NCBI GenBank assembly: GCA_031410595.1
Contig: JANNZM010000054.1
Location: forward strand, 37,285-101,284
Length of the DNA stretch: 64,000 nucleotides
Direction of reading: 5' to 3'
Source: JANMCE01 sp031410595
GTDB lineage: Bacteria; Actinomycetota; Acidimicrobiia; Acidimicrobiales; Ilumatobacteraceae
The position numbers and the translations under genes are program-made. Every line of letters begins with the position of its first letter. Position 1 is the first letter of the stretch. Under the pieces are notes generated by a model. The model had not been told where the DNA came from. It searched no databases and was given only the letters and a program-made list of their open reading frames with translations. Below are positions 25,297-33,875 of this stretch, piece by piece.

Positions 25297-25857
25297 AAAC
25301 CCGAACGATTCGAGCCGGATCGGTAGAGTCTCATTTTTGGGCAAGACCTGAACACCGTCGATCAGAAGTAGGCAAGCATGGAGCGAACGAGGGAACTCAC
25401 CGAGCCCCTGCTCATCCAACGAGAAGGGGGCTCCGGCCGCATAGAAGCCAGTGCCACCATCACCAACGCCGAAATAGCGGTTGTCAGACGTCAAGACCAG
25501 CCAACGGTCAGGTTTTCCTGACGAGTCCGTGCCAGCCACAAGTGGGAAATTGTTGGACGACGACGTCCAATTGAGCCCTGCGCGAGCCCGTTCCATCGAA
25601 CGACGTTCGCGTCGTCCAAGGGCGTACTCATTACCAGTATCAGCAGCGAAGTCCCTGCCACCATAGGTGACAAGGTGGTAGCGCACCCGAGGCCGAGGGT
25701 TTCGGCTGCGGAAGTCCGAGACGAGGACGGCATGTTCCTGAGGTAGCTGGTCAACCAGTGAGACACTCGAAATGCGTGCTTCTTTGAGAAGAAGGGCCTC
25801 TTGACTCCTTCGTTGCCGATCGGCCAACGCCGCATCAATTGGAGACATTCCTGCCAT
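25198..25857 (-). CDS. Hypothetical protein, unrecognised
   Basis: About 219 residues from ATG 25857 (a second ATG is at 25848). The frame is the only long one in this stretch, and the middle (LPQEHAVLVSDFRSRNPRPR, VRYHLVTYGGRDFAAD, RWLVLTSDNRYFGVG) looks like real protein rather than a mirror of another gene. The last 33 codons overlap the antitoxin gene tail on the opposite strand, which is unusual; the true protein may be shorter or the frame partly spurious. It lies downstream of the 566-residue unknown at 25964-27664, same strand, 106 bases apart. No domain recognised. Confidence 0.5.
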   Translation of the reverse strand: MAGMSPIDAALADRQRRSQEALLLKEARISSVSLVDQLPQEHAVLVSDFRSRNPRPRVRYHLVTYGGRDFAADTGNEYALGRRERRSMERARAGLNWTSSSNNFPLVAGTDSSGKPDRWLVLTSDNRYFGVGDGGTGFYAAGAPFSLDEQGLGEFPRSLHACLLLIDGVQVLPKNETLPIRLESFGFSGGEVDAAVVEDGGDLQLATELGDDRAEQFER

Positions 25858-25963
25858 GGCTGAGAATCCTAATCCGAGGGGCTCGAGTCGAACATGGCCC
25901 CCGTGACGGCGGTGCACACCTAGCTGCGCGGTCAGGCCCCGATCTCCGAGTAGTTGACATCCC

Positions 25964-27664
25964 TCAAACAGGATCGCGCGAGACGAAGGAGAAGTCCGGC
26001 GCACCAAAATCCACGTCACGGGCGGACCAGACTTGGTTAAGCCATTGCTCCTCACTGACGGTCACAATGCCCTGATCGGACACAAAGATCACGCTCAGCG
26101 CATCGGCTAGGGATGCCGACTGCAGTCGCAACCATTCGACCGTTTCAAGACCCAACAACGCGACGGCCGACCGCACTGCGGCACCCCTGGCGATTGCCTC
26201 TGGCTGACCTTCCTCATGGGAAGGGATCGCCTCGACCAGCGCAGCGCGGGCGCCAGTCCATCTTGAGGTAGGCATCGAATGTGACAGTTCACCGAGACTT
26301 CGATTCAGGAGTCTGAGACGACGCCAACCAGCGAGTTCGAACCAATTGCCCGAGATTGCGTTCGATGGCATCGCTCCCGCACGCTCGGGCTTTACGCGCC
26401 ATGCACGAGCCCTTGCGATTGCCTCAAGCGCTGCGCGAACGCAGGCCAGAGCTCGGTCGTCGTCCTCTAGCCAGAGAAAGAATGCGCTTCGAATCGCCGA
26501 CCCCGCTACCCACAGTGCATCGGCCCCAGGATTTGGTTCCGACCATAACGAGGTCAGCGAGGCGGCCTCGGCGGTGAGCACTAGTTGCTGTGCCCGAAAC
26601 GCGATCACGTCAGGGTCGAACAGCGCACCAGTTTCGACGGATTCAGCCTCGAATGCTCTCGCCGCCTCATGCCATGCGCGATAGCGATGGTCAGCGAGCA
26701 CGAGGCCCGGAAGTTCGGCCGCTGTGAAGATCCCCTTGCCCTCTCGTACGAACCCGTCCCTGGACGCGCAGAGGCGAGCAGACGGCGGTGCCACGACCTC
26801 AACCAGGGTGAAATCCTCCATTACGTGATTGTGCAAAAGTGGCCAGAGGCCAGCAGTCGACATTGCCGAGATGGGAAAGTTGACCGGCGACTTGAAGGCT
26901 GTCGTCGGCCAATTGGCGAGGAGCCGCGCCGCAACATCCATGCCCATCTCGACGGCTTGACCGAACACCACAGATCGAAGCTGGGCGACGATCGGACCGA
27001 GGGTCCTGGCGAGATCGCCTATGGCGCTGGGGACGTCGCCCTTCATGATGTCGACCGACTCCCAACGACCGACAGCCAAATAGTCCCCTCGGCCGTGCAA
27101 GAGCTCGGATAGTTCCTTCCACGTTGTAGCTACATCGACGTCGAGTCGATGCACGGTCCAAAGTGCGCGCATCTTATCCGTGCCAAGATCGTCGAACGAG
27201 AAATCGACACCGAGTCCATGCGCAAGGTTGAAAGTCCATCGTTCGAGCTGTGTCCGAGCGAGTACCGCCGCACCGAAAGGCTGTCCTAGGAGCAGCATTC
27301 GGCACGCAGAGGTAACTCCGTCGACTCCCCAAGCAAGATGGTCGAAGGCGGACCCATACGGCGATGCCGGCAGTCTCTCCCTGGAGGTACCAATCGTTTC
27401 CAGCACCAGCTGGATGATGCTGGCGGGCCCGAGAACCGGCATAACTTGGGAAGCCAACTCAGAGCCGTGTCGACAAATGTTTCCCCGACGTTGGTTGTTC
27501 CGCGAATACAGCCCTTCCTTGAAACCTTCGATCCCGCGACGCAAGAGCGCTGTTTCGTAGGCCTCGAGATGCGCCGGCATTTTGCGTCCGCGAGCCTCCG
27601 CCTTTAGGCCCTGCCACATCGGGTCGGCACGCCGCTCCCGTTTTCGTCGGCTACTCCTCCCCAT
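25964..27664 (-). CDS. Large helical hypothetical protein (accessory patch)
   Basis: About 566 residues from ATG 27664. The N-terminus MGRSSRRKRERR is very basic and is followed by predicted helices. VTSACRMLLLGQPFGAAVLARTQLERWTF and, later, WKELSELLHGRG recall the helix pair of HEPN/DUF5677-like proteins (x-R-x-x-x-E ... S-x-x-x-H-G), but this is only an impression. The C-terminal half has further helices. The frame is open upstream into the isomerase region but MGRSS is the first sensible start. Its codon choice and base composition look less GC-rich than the flanking catabolic genes. Neighbours are the toxin-antitoxin pair and another unknown, so an accessory or defence role is possible but unproven. 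Confidence 0.7.
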   Translation of the reverse strand: MGRSSRRKRERRADPMWQGLKAEARGRKMPAHLEAYETALLRRGIEGFKEGLYSRNNQRRGNICRHGSELASQVMPVLGPASIIQLVLETIGTSRERLPASPYGSAFDHLAWGVDGVTSACRMLLLGQPFGAAVLARTQLERWTFNLAHGLGVDFSFDDLGTDKMRALWTVHRLDVDVATTWKELSELLHGRGDYLAVGRWESVDIMKGDVPSAIGDLARTLGPIVAQLRSVVFGQAVEMGMDVAARLLANWPTTAFKSPVNFPISAMSTAGLWPLLHNHVMEDFTLVEVVAPPSARLCASRDGFVREGKGIFTAAELPGLVLADHRYRAWHEAARAFEAESVETGALFDPDVIAFRAQQLVLTAEAASLTSLWSEPNPGADALWVAGSAIRSAFFLWLEDDDRALACVRAALEAIARARAWRVKPERAGAMPSNAISGNWFELAGWRRLRLLNRSLGELSHSMPTSRWTGARAALVEAIPSHEEGQPEAIARGAAVRSAVALLGLETVEWLRLQSASLADALSVIFVSDQGIVTVSEEQWLNQVWSARDVDFGAPDFSFVSRDPV

Positions 27665-27720
27665 TCCTACCCCCGAGATTTCCTCCGCCAGCCATCGTCG
27701 AGCGGTTCCATGACGACCCA

Positions 27721-27738
27721 GCCGACGCTCAAGTCGGC
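27721..27738 (-). terminator. Small hairpin after the isomerase gene (weak)
   Basis: GCCGAC-GCTCAA-GTCGGC can fold 48 bases downstream of the isomerase stop, within the 121-base gap before the 566-residue unknown. Six base pairs only; it may end the Rieske-isomerase transcript. Confidence 0.3.
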
Positions 27739-27785
27739 AACGCCAGCTCGTACTCCTCACTCGATCTGAGGGAGGCCGCGGACGC

Positions 27786-28631
27786 TCAGCTCCTTGCAAC
27801 TGCCGCCAACACGCGGCGCATGCCTTCCGCACTGGCCAGCGCTGCACCCTCCACCGGCGCGGTCCACAGTTCGTGCGAGCACACTTCGAGCGAGATGGGC
27901 GCGGTAACACCCATCTCAACGAGGGTTTTCACGAAGCCGACCGCATCAAACGTCCCCTCGCCCGGCGGTACCCGGGATGCAAGGCAATCGGCCTTGTAGT
28001 CGGCGAGGATGCGAACGGCGGGGCCGTCGTTCATCTGTACGGCGAACACCTTGTCGGCAGGGAGGGCACGGATGAGGTCGAGATCGTTGGCACCGCGCGT
28101 GTGGTGCCAGATATCGGCGCAGTAGCCGGCGTTGTCACGTCCGACCGCTTCCACGATGGCCTGCGCATCGGCAGCGGTAGCGATGTTGGTGTAGGGCAGC
28201 CATTCGATGCCGACCAAGAGACCATGTAGAGCAGCGCGATCGCACAATTCGCCAAACCGTTCGACGGCCTGCGCGAAGGAGCATTCGTACGGCCCGATCA
28301 CCTGCAGGTAACGAACACCGCATGCGTCCGCGAGCTCATACGCCAGTTCCTCGACCATGCGACACTCGTCGGCCGACGGGCCCTCGGTGGCCCACCACCC
28401 ACGAGCGGTTTCCACCTCGGCGATACACAGGCCGTGATCGGCAACCAGTGTGGCCAACTGCGCTGCGGTACGCCCCTCATCACGCATGCGACCGTAGGCT
28501 TGCGCGTACAAGCCAATGCCCGCGTACCCGGTGGCCGCCGCCGCACGCACCCGTGCGTCGAAGTCATCAAAACGGGGCCGACTGAAATGGGACCACACCA
28601 GATCTGGCCATCTGAGGTCACGGGCGTTCAT
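27786..28631 (-). CDS. Sugar-phosphate isomerase/epimerase-like TIM-barrel protein
   Basis: A 281-residue xylose-isomerase/AP-endonuclease-2-type barrel. ATGYAGIGLYAQAYG, LCIAEVETARGWW, YLQVIGPYE, LLVGIEWLPYTN, AGYCADIWHHTRG, VFAVQMNDGP and PISLEVCSHELW mark successive strands, with the Glu, Asp-His, His and Glu expected to bind the divalent metal. ATG overlaps the Rieske stop (ATGA). In catabolic operons such proteins isomerise, epimerise or cleave carbohydrate-like or ring-opened intermediates; the substrate is not evident. Confidence 0.87.
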   Translation of the reverse strand: MNARDLRWPDLVWSHFSRPRFDDFDARVRAAAATGYAGIGLYAQAYGRMRDEGRTAAQLATLVADHGLCIAEVETARGWWATEGPSADECRMVEELAYELADACGVRYLQVIGPYECSFAQAVERFGELCDRAALHGLLVGIEWLPYTNIATAADAQAIVEAVGRDNAGYCADIWHHTRGANDLDLIRALPADKVFAVQMNDGPAVRILADYKADCLASRVPPGEGTFDAVGFVKTLVEMGVTAPISLEVCSHELWTAPVEGAALASAEGMRRVLAAVARS

Positions 28632-29848
28632 GGAAGGTCACGCCAACCGTCGAGCAGGTCGGGCACGCGCAGTTCGGGCGCAATGCGATCGGACCCGATC
28701 ACCTTGTCGATCCAGGCATGCACATGGCTGATGCGTCGCTCCTGATAGTTGATGACCTGACCTCCGTGGGCTGCGTGTTCCATTGATCGCTGAATGGGTT
28801 CGAGGTTGCGGTAGTCCTCTGCCATCACCGCGTCGAATCGGTCGAGTCGCTTGGCCCACAGGTCCCGGTTGGGGATGTCACCCTCACCCCAGTCGGGCAC
28901 GAACCAGGTGATATCGAGCCGCGTCCGATCAACTGCTTCGGGCCAGAACACCAGGAACGGAAACCCGCGTGCGTCGAGCGGTGCGATGAGATTGGGGAAG
29001 ATGCCATGGGCCGGCTGCAGGTTCGCTCGGAACACTTCATCGGCTCCGTCGAACATCGGCAGGGCCTCGCGTCCGTCGCCACGGGTACCGGGCAACACGG
29101 GCGACACCATCGACTGATGCCCGTTCGGGTACAGCGTGATGACCGTGCCCTTCGTAGAAAGCACCGGCGCAACGGTCGTTGGGTGCACGGTGCGAGCGTG
29201 GTACACCTCGAGGAATGCCTCGGCCATGATCTTCCAGTTACAGCGAACATGGGCCGTCTTGACGTCGAGGATACGAAGCCTCGGCACGGTGAGGCACTGC
29301 AATACGTCGGGTAGCGGTGCCAGCCATTCGAGCAAAGGTGCAGTATCTTGGTCGAAGTTCACGAAGTGCCAGCCGCCAAACGATTCGCAACGCACGGATG
29401 GCAAGCAGCGCTCCTCCTTCAGAAGACCCAGGAAGTCCCGTTCGTCCGGCACACGAGCGAGCGAGCCATGCAGGTCGTAGCTCCAGCCATGGAACTGGCA
29501 GACGAAGAGCCGCGTCGAACCAACGTCCTCGCGCACGACCGGAGCCCCCCGATGTCGGCACGCATTGAAGAATGCCCGCACCGTTCCATCGTCGCCTCGT
29601 GCGAGCAGAATGGCGGCCCCGGCGATGTCGCACAATTTGTACGAGCCCGTATCAGGCAACTCCGTGTCATGGGCGGCGTACAGCCACGTCTTCTTCCAGA
29701 GATGCTCGCGTTCGAGTGCGTAAAACTCCGGATCGGTGTAGCGACCGAGCGGTAGGTCAGGCAGTTTCGGGAAGCCGTCGGGCGGAGCAGTGCGGGCGGC
29801 TTCGTACTGCGAACGCTCTAGGAATCGAGCGAGATATACGCTGTCCAC
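28628..29848 (-). CDS. Rieske non-heme iron oxygenase, alpha subunit (third)
   Basis: About 406 residues. Rieske ligands are C97, H99, C117 and H120 (CRHRGAPV, CQFHGWSYD); the mononuclear iron site is in AEAFLEVYHARTVHP. The frame opens at GTG 29854, but AGGAG lies only one or two bases before that codon. GTG 29848, with seven-base spacing, is the likelier start. An AGTAAGT element (29871-29865 on this strand) and a TAGAGT -10-like box lie just upstream. It is translationally coupled to the isomerase gene. No electron-transfer partner is nearby. Confidence 0.91.
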   Translation of the reverse strand: MDSVYLARFLERSQYEAARTAPPDGFPKLPDLPLGRYTDPEFYALEREHLWKKTWLYAAHDTELPDTGSYKLCDIAGAAILLARGDDGTVRAFFNACRHRGAPVVREDVGSTRLFVCQFHGWSYDLHGSLARVPDERDFLGLLKEERCLPSVRCESFGGWHFVNFDQDTAPLLEWLAPLPDVLQCLTVPRLRILDVKTAHVRCNWKIMAEAFLEVYHARTVHPTTVAPVLSTKGTVITLYPNGHQSMVSPVLPGTRGDGREALPMFDGADEVFRANLQPAHGIFPNLIAPLDARGFPFLVFWPEAVDRTRLDITWFVPDWGEGDIPNRDLWAKRLDRFDAVMAEDYRNLEPIQRSMEHAAHGGQVINYQERRISHVHAWIDKVIGSDRIAPELRVPDLLDGWRDLP

Positions 29849-29864
29849 GACCACTCTCCTTTCG

Positions 29865-29888
29865 ACTTACTTGAGACCGACTCTAGTC
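29865..29888 (-). promoter_or_regulatory. Promoter/operator region of the third Rieske gene
   Basis: Read on the minus strand, a TAGAGT -10-like box (29886-29881) and the heptamer AGTAAGT (29871-29865) precede the ribosome-binding site AGGAG. A possible -35 (TCGACA) lies 16 bases upstream of TAGAGT, inside the end of the VOC gene. The heptamer recurs in other operon gaps of this window. Confidence 0.4.
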
Positions 29889-29894
29889 TGCCAG

Positions 29895-30419
29895 CTACAG
29901 CTGTCGAACCGGGTTGTCGCCCATCCAGCCCACGGCTGCGTCCCGAACGAGGGCGTAAAAACTCTCGAGGCGATCGGATCGTTCATAGAGCTCCACCATG
30001 TGGCCAAGGGTGGCCGCAGTGTCCATGAAGTGATAGCGGGTGTTGGTCGAGCGGGCGCTCATGGCCAGCTCGACGCCTAGAGACTTGAGGTGAGCGGTTG
30101 CCGCATCAAGGTTGGGCACCGCAAACGCCATGTGGTGCAGGCCGGTCTCGTTCACACCGTAACGCTCGCGCACGATGCTCGGCACCGTGCAGTGGTCCTG
30201 TATGAGTTCAACCATGACAGGACCCCATTGGCCGTACGCGGACGAGTGGTCGAACAAAGCAGGCGCACCCCGGTAGACGACATCGTGACCCTCGATGTGG
30301 CGACGGATGAAAAACGGTCCCGCACCGAAGTCCGCAGCCCAGCGAGCCGCGGAAGCATCGACATCGGGCACCGCATAGGCGATCTGCACCGGCGGTCCGA
30401 GCACCGAAAGGTCGATCAT
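29895..30419 (-). CDS. VOC-fold (glyoxalase/dioxygenase superfamily) protein
   Basis: A 174-residue protein with the paired beta-alpha-beta units of the vicinal-oxygen-chelate fold: VQIAYAVPDVDASAARW in the first half, GLHHMAFAVPNLDAATAHLKSLG in the second, then HFMDTAATLGHMVELYE. Metal ligands are likely His and Glu in HHMAFAV and MVELYE. Resembles methylmalonyl-CoA epimerase/glyoxalase-like proteins (PF13669 type). GTG 30422 immediately precedes ATG 30419. It follows the TetR gene by six bases, so the regulator and enzyme are co-transcribed. Confidence 0.83.
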   Translation of the reverse strand: MIDLSVLGPPVQIAYAVPDVDASAARWAADFGAGPFFIRRHIEGHDVVYRGAPALFDHSSAYGQWGPVMVELIQDHCTVPSIVRERYGVNETGLHHMAFAVPNLDAATAHLKSLGVELAMSARSTNTRYHFMDTAATLGHMVELYERSDRLESFYALVRDAAVGWMGDNPVRQL

Positions 30420-30425
30420 CACGGG

Positions 30426-31022
30426 CTAGGGACCGACGATGCGCTTTACCAGGTCAGCTACCACGGTTGGCAGCCCTCGCACACCGAGGCCCTTTACTGC
30501 TCGGTCCCGCCCGAGGGTGGCGACGGCTGAAACTTCCAAGAGCGACACGAGCGCGGCGCCCATGACGCCGGCCTCGGCTGCGGCAACTTTGGGGCGACCA
30601 GCCCGAGCGGCGTCGGCGAAGAGATCGGCGAGATCAGCGCGCACGGTCTTGCGGTGAGCTTCCAGTGCCAGGTTCATACCGGCCGAATTGATGAAGAACA
30701 CCGACGCCGACGTTTTCCGCTGACGAATGTGCTCGAGCAGCATCGTCATCAGATCGGCGACCGGGATTGCGTCGTCCAATCCCTGACGGGCGAGCTTCAC
30801 CAGTTCGCTGCTAAACAACTGGGTGCCTTCCAGCAGGATCTGTTCCTTGCCGGCAAAGTGGTAATAGACGGCGGCGGGCGTCATGTCGGCGGCGTCGGCG
30901 ATGTCTCCAACCGTCACGTCATCGAACGATACGCGAGCAAAGAGCTTCATTGCGGACTCCACGATGTGGGTTCGTCGAGAAGGTCGGTGGGCCGGACGGG
31001 TAGCCACAGTCGCCTTACTCAT
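30426..31022 (-). CDS. TetR-family transcriptional regulator
   Basis: A 198-residue protein. The HTH segment is at about residues 19-62 (IVESAMKLFARVSFDDVTVGDIADAADMT, then PAAVYYHFAGKEQIL); the C-terminal ligand domain is helical. The N-terminal RPAHRPSRR matches that of the divergent TetR at 31092-31700, so they are paralogues. Start ATG 31022 has no clear ribosome-binding site. The frame is open far upstream but overlaps the other regulator there. Co-transcribed with the VOC gene; ligand probably an acyl-CoA or pathway intermediate. Confidence 0.88.
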   Translation of the reverse strand: MSKATVATRPAHRPSRRTHIVESAMKLFARVSFDDVTVGDIADAADMTPAAVYYHFAGKEQILLEGTQLFSSELVKLARQGLDDAIPVADLMTMLLEHIRQRKTSASVFFINSAGMNLALEAHRKTVRADLADLFADAARAGRPKVAAAEAGVMGAALVSLLEVSAVATLGRDRAVKGLGVRGLPTVVADLVKRIVGP

Positions 31023-31091
31023 TGCCGCCGCGTTGCGATCATGGAGGCCCACAGTACGACACAACGGGGCGCAACCGGGCAGTATGGGGAC
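31023..31091. promoter_or_regulatory. Short divergent gap between two TetR genes
   Basis: Only 69 bases separate the starts, so both regulators probably bind here. I see no long perfect palindrome; the CCCACAGTACGACACAACGG stretch is the least GC-rich part. An ATG at 31041 is an alternative start for the plus-strand gene. Confidence 0.3.
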
Positions 31092-31700
31092 GTGTTGACC
31101 AAGACTCCGGCCCACCGGCCCTCCCGTCGGGACGAGATCGTCGACGCGGCCATCATGGTCTTTAGTCAACGGGGCTTTGTTGATACCTCCATTGGCGATG
31201 TGGCCGAGGCCGCCGAGGTTGCGGTTACGGCGGTCTACTACCACTTCGCCGGTAAGGAAGACCTGTATGGCGCGGCCATTGCGAAGGTGCTGTCGGCCGT
31301 TGACGACGTGGTTGCCTCGGTGCGCGCCGACGACGCCCCCGCTGACAGCGACACCCTTCACCGGGTGATCGATGCCGTTTGGGAATGGGTCGATGAGAAC
31401 CCAGGCCCGGCCACACTGATGCACCTTCACACACCCGCTGCGACGCGCCAGGCCGTTCAGCTGCGACGCGAGTTTGACGAGCTTCATGTACGGAGAGCCT
31501 TCGCCTACCTCGATGAGGGCGCCGACCAGCCATCGCCACACCGACTGGCCGTTGCCACGCTCGCCATTCGGACCCTGGTAGACATGTTGATCGCCATTCA
31601 CCCGATGCGAATGCCCGGTGGACCGTTGAGCGATTGCTCACCCACGGCGGTACGCAAGGCAGTGCAGTCGATGGCCACGCGTCTCGTGCTGACCCTGTAG
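31092..31700 (+). CDS. TetR-family transcriptional regulator (divergent paralogue)
   Basis: About 202 residues from GTG 31092 (VLTKTPAHRPSRRDEIVDAAIMVF). The HTH continues SIGDVAEAAEVAVTAVYYHFAGKEDL. The start is chosen by analogy with the divergent TetR, whose N-terminus has the same PAHRPSRR tract; ATG 31041 is possible. The C-terminal domain is only weakly like that of its neighbour. Its TAG abuts the convergent LLM stop with no gap. Confidence 0.86.
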   Translation: MLTKTPAHRPSRRDEIVDAAIMVFSQRGFVDTSIGDVAEAAEVAVTAVYYHFAGKEDLYGAAIAKVLSAVDDVVASVRADDAPADSDTLHRVIDAVWEWVDENPGPATLMHLHTPAATRQAVQLRREFDELHVRRAFAYLDEGADQPSPHRLAVATLAIRTLVDMLIAIHPMRMPGGPLSDCSPTAVRKAVQSMATRLVLTL

Positions 31701-32669
31701 CTACGTACCTGCCAGTCGGGCGACCACCGGCGCCATGTCTTCGGCGTTGCGTTGGGCCACGGTGACGTAGCTGATGCCGCTGCGCTGGCGGCGCTCGCGC
31801 AAGATGTCGCAGATGGCATCGACACTGCCGATCAGCGCATGCGGATGGGACAGAATCGCCGCGCCGTCAACTCCGAAACGTGAGCCGATCGCTTCCGCAG
31901 CGGACAGGGGGTCGTTGGTAACCGACACGAAGTACGCCCCGATCTCGAGCTCAAGGTCAGCAAAGCGATCTCCCGCTCCGTCGCGTATCCACTGGATCTT
32001 TTCCTGCGTCTTGGCATCGGTGGCGCTGGCGACGCTGTTGGCGCCGAGTTTGCCCGCGGAGTTGTCGAAGTTGAGACTTACGATGTCGGCCAGCCGCCCG
32101 GCCAGCGCCAGCACCTTCGGCGAGCCGCCGCCGATCATGATCGGCACATGCTCCTGCACCGGCTTGGGGGTGCCCGCAAACCCGGAGGCGTGCACATACT
32201 GGCCGTCGATATTCAACTGCTCGCCAGCCCAGTGTGCTCTCAGCAACCCGACCGTTTCGGCCAGACGGGCGATGCGCACTCCGGGGCGATCCATGGGGAT
32301 GCCCAAGCCGTCGTACTCGGCCTGCACCCAACCGGCGCCGATGGCTGCCTCCAACCGGCCTCCCGACAGAAAGTCGACCGTGGCTAGTTCCTTCGCCAGC
32401 ACGACGGGATGGTGGTAGTCCACACAGAACACCCTGCACCCGACCCGCAACGTGGTCGTCACCGCGGCGGCCATCGTCATCGCCGAGATGGGCGCAACAT
32501 CAACGGGGCGGTGCCCGCTGCTGTTCACAATTTCCCCCGGTCCGAAGTGATGGTCGGTGGTGAACAGCGTGCTATACCCCAATGCCTCCGCCCGCCGGGC
32601 GGTGTCGGTCCATGATGTCGCAGATGAGGCCTCAAACGCCTGCAGCGCAAACCGGAACGGACGACTCAT
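31701..32669 (-). CDS. LLM-class F420-dependent oxidoreductase
   Basis: A 322-residue luciferase-like TIM barrel. RFALQAFEASSATSWTDTA, LFTTDHHFG, LRVGCRVFCVDYHHPVVLAKELATVDFLSGGR, LEAAIGAGW and VPIMIGGGSPKVLALAGRLADIVSLN are the standard strands and flavin/F420 loops; the type resembles the TIGR03621 (MSMEG_2516) family. Its ATG overlaps the SnoaL-like stop (ATGA), placing it last in an operon SDR-SnoaL-LLM. Substrate unknown. Confidence 0.9.
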   Translation of the reverse strand: MSRPFRFALQAFEASSATSWTDTARRAEALGYSTLFTTDHHFGPGEIVNSSGHRPVDVAPISAMTMAAAVTTTLRVGCRVFCVDYHHPVVLAKELATVDFLSGGRLEAAIGAGWVQAEYDGLGIPMDRPGVRIARLAETVGLLRAHWAGEQLNIDGQYVHASGFAGTPKPVQEHVPIMIGGGSPKVLALAGRLADIVSLNFDNSAGKLGANSVASATDAKTQEKIQWIRDGAGDRFADLELEIGAYFVSVTNDPLSAAEAIGSRFGVDGAAILSHPHALIGSVDAICDILRERRQRSGISYVTVAQRNAEDMAPVVARLAGT

Positions 32670-33085
32670 GACGTGCGCCTTCGGGTCTCTTTCCAGCCGG
32701 TCTGTTGGCGGCGTTCAACAATCTTCCAACCGTCAGGTGTTCGCTGCAGCCGATCCCGGTACTCGCCAACGTTGGTTCGCACCTGCTCGGCATCATCCTT
32801 TGGCACCGCATGGGCAATGAAGTATGTGACGGTGTTGGCGACATCGCCATCGAGCCGCAGGTCGACGACCGACACCATGTGCTGATGCCACGCCGTGGTT
32901 GCCGTGTGCTTTTGAAGAAACGCCGCGGCCTCAGCACCACCGTGAAACACGGGGTAACCGCCGTACTCAATAACCGCCTCGTCGCTGAACACGCTGCTGA
33001 CGCCCTCGAAGTCGAACAGATCGATACAACGTGCGTAGCGAACCAACGTATCGGTGATTGCCCAGCGATCGTCGCTCTCGCTCAT
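32666..33085 (-). CDS. SnoaL-like (NTF2-fold) protein
   Basis: A 139-residue alpha+beta-barrel protein. RWAITDTLVRYARCIDLFDFEGVSSVFSDEAVIEYGGYP is the usual helix-turn-strand opening of SnoaL-like cyclases/dehydratases; AWHQHMVSVVDLRLDGDVANTVTYF and the W-K-I-V-E-R-R strand follow. Overlaps both neighbours by four bases (ATGA). Probably isomerises, hydrates or binds a pathway intermediate. Confidence 0.84.
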   Translation of the reverse strand: MSESDDRWAITDTLVRYARCIDLFDFEGVSSVFSDEAVIEYGGYPVFHGGAEAAAFLQKHTATTAWHQHMVSVVDLRLDGDVANTVTYFIAHAVPKDDAEQVRTNVGEYRDRLQRTPDGWKIVERRQQTGWKETRRRTS

Positions 33086-33855
33086 CGGGCCAGGTATCCC
33101 GCATCAACAGCCAACGCGTGGCCGAGAATGAATGATGAATCATCCGAGCACAACCACAGCGCGGCGCTGGCAATCTCGTCGGGTCGACCGAAACGGCCGA
33201 TGAGACTCAAACGATCAATCACCTCCTCTTCCCTTCGGCCACGGCGCTCCATGGCGCCGCGCAGCATCGGCGTGTCGATGCTGCCCGGGCAGATCGCGTT
33301 CACGCGAATGTTGTGCTTGGCATAGTCGATGGCAGCCGAGCGGGTCAGACCGAGCACCGCATGTTTCGATGCCGTGTAAGCAGGTTGGTTCGGCTGCGGT
33401 CGAATGGAGTTGGTGGATGCGATGTTGACGATCTTGCCCCCTCCGCCGGCGAGCATGGCGATGATTTCATGTTTCATGCTGAGGAACGCACCGCGCACGT
33501 TGATGGTCTGCATGCGCTCGAATGATGCGACGTCACACTCATGCAGCGGCACCGTTTCGTTCTCGATGGCGGCGGCATTCACGGCGCAGTGCAGACCCCC
33601 GTATTTCGAGGTGCCCACGGCAACCGCCGCTGCAAGTGAGGCTTCGTCGCTGATGTCGCTGTGCACGAACGTGGCGGTGCCGCCTGCGGCGGCGATCTGA
33701 GCAACGGTCTCGGCGCCACGAATGTCATCAACATCAGCGGCGACAACGGAGGCACCGGCGGCGGCGAAGGCCAAGGCGATAGCGCGACCCATGCCGCCAC
33801 TGGCACCCGTCACAAAGGCGACCTCTCCGGTAAACGACGGTGTACATGAGCCCAT
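33082..33855 (-). CDS. Short-chain dehydrogenase/reductase (SDR)
   Basis: A 257-residue SDR with GASGGMGRA, NAAAIENE in the NNAG position, and catalytic YTASKHAVLGL. The C-terminal ILGHALAVDAGYLAR is typical. GGAAGGAA six bases before ATG gives a strong ribosome-binding site, marking it as first gene of the SDR-SnoaL-LLM operon; another SDR ends 20 bases upstream. Confidence 0.9.
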   Translation of the reverse strand: MGSCTPSFTGEVAFVTGASGGMGRAIALAFAAAGASVVAADVDDIRGAETVAQIAAAGGTATFVHSDISDEASLAAAVAVGTSKYGGLHCAVNAAAIENETVPLHECDVASFERMQTINVRGAFLSMKHEIIAMLAGGGGKIVNIASTNSIRPQPNQPAYTASKHAVLGLTRSAAIDYAKHNIRVNAICPGSIDTPMLRGAMERRGRREEEVIDRLSLIGRFGRPDEIASAALWLCSDDSSFILGHALAVDAGYLAR

Positions 33856-33875
33856 GAACGGTTCCTTCCGGTTGG

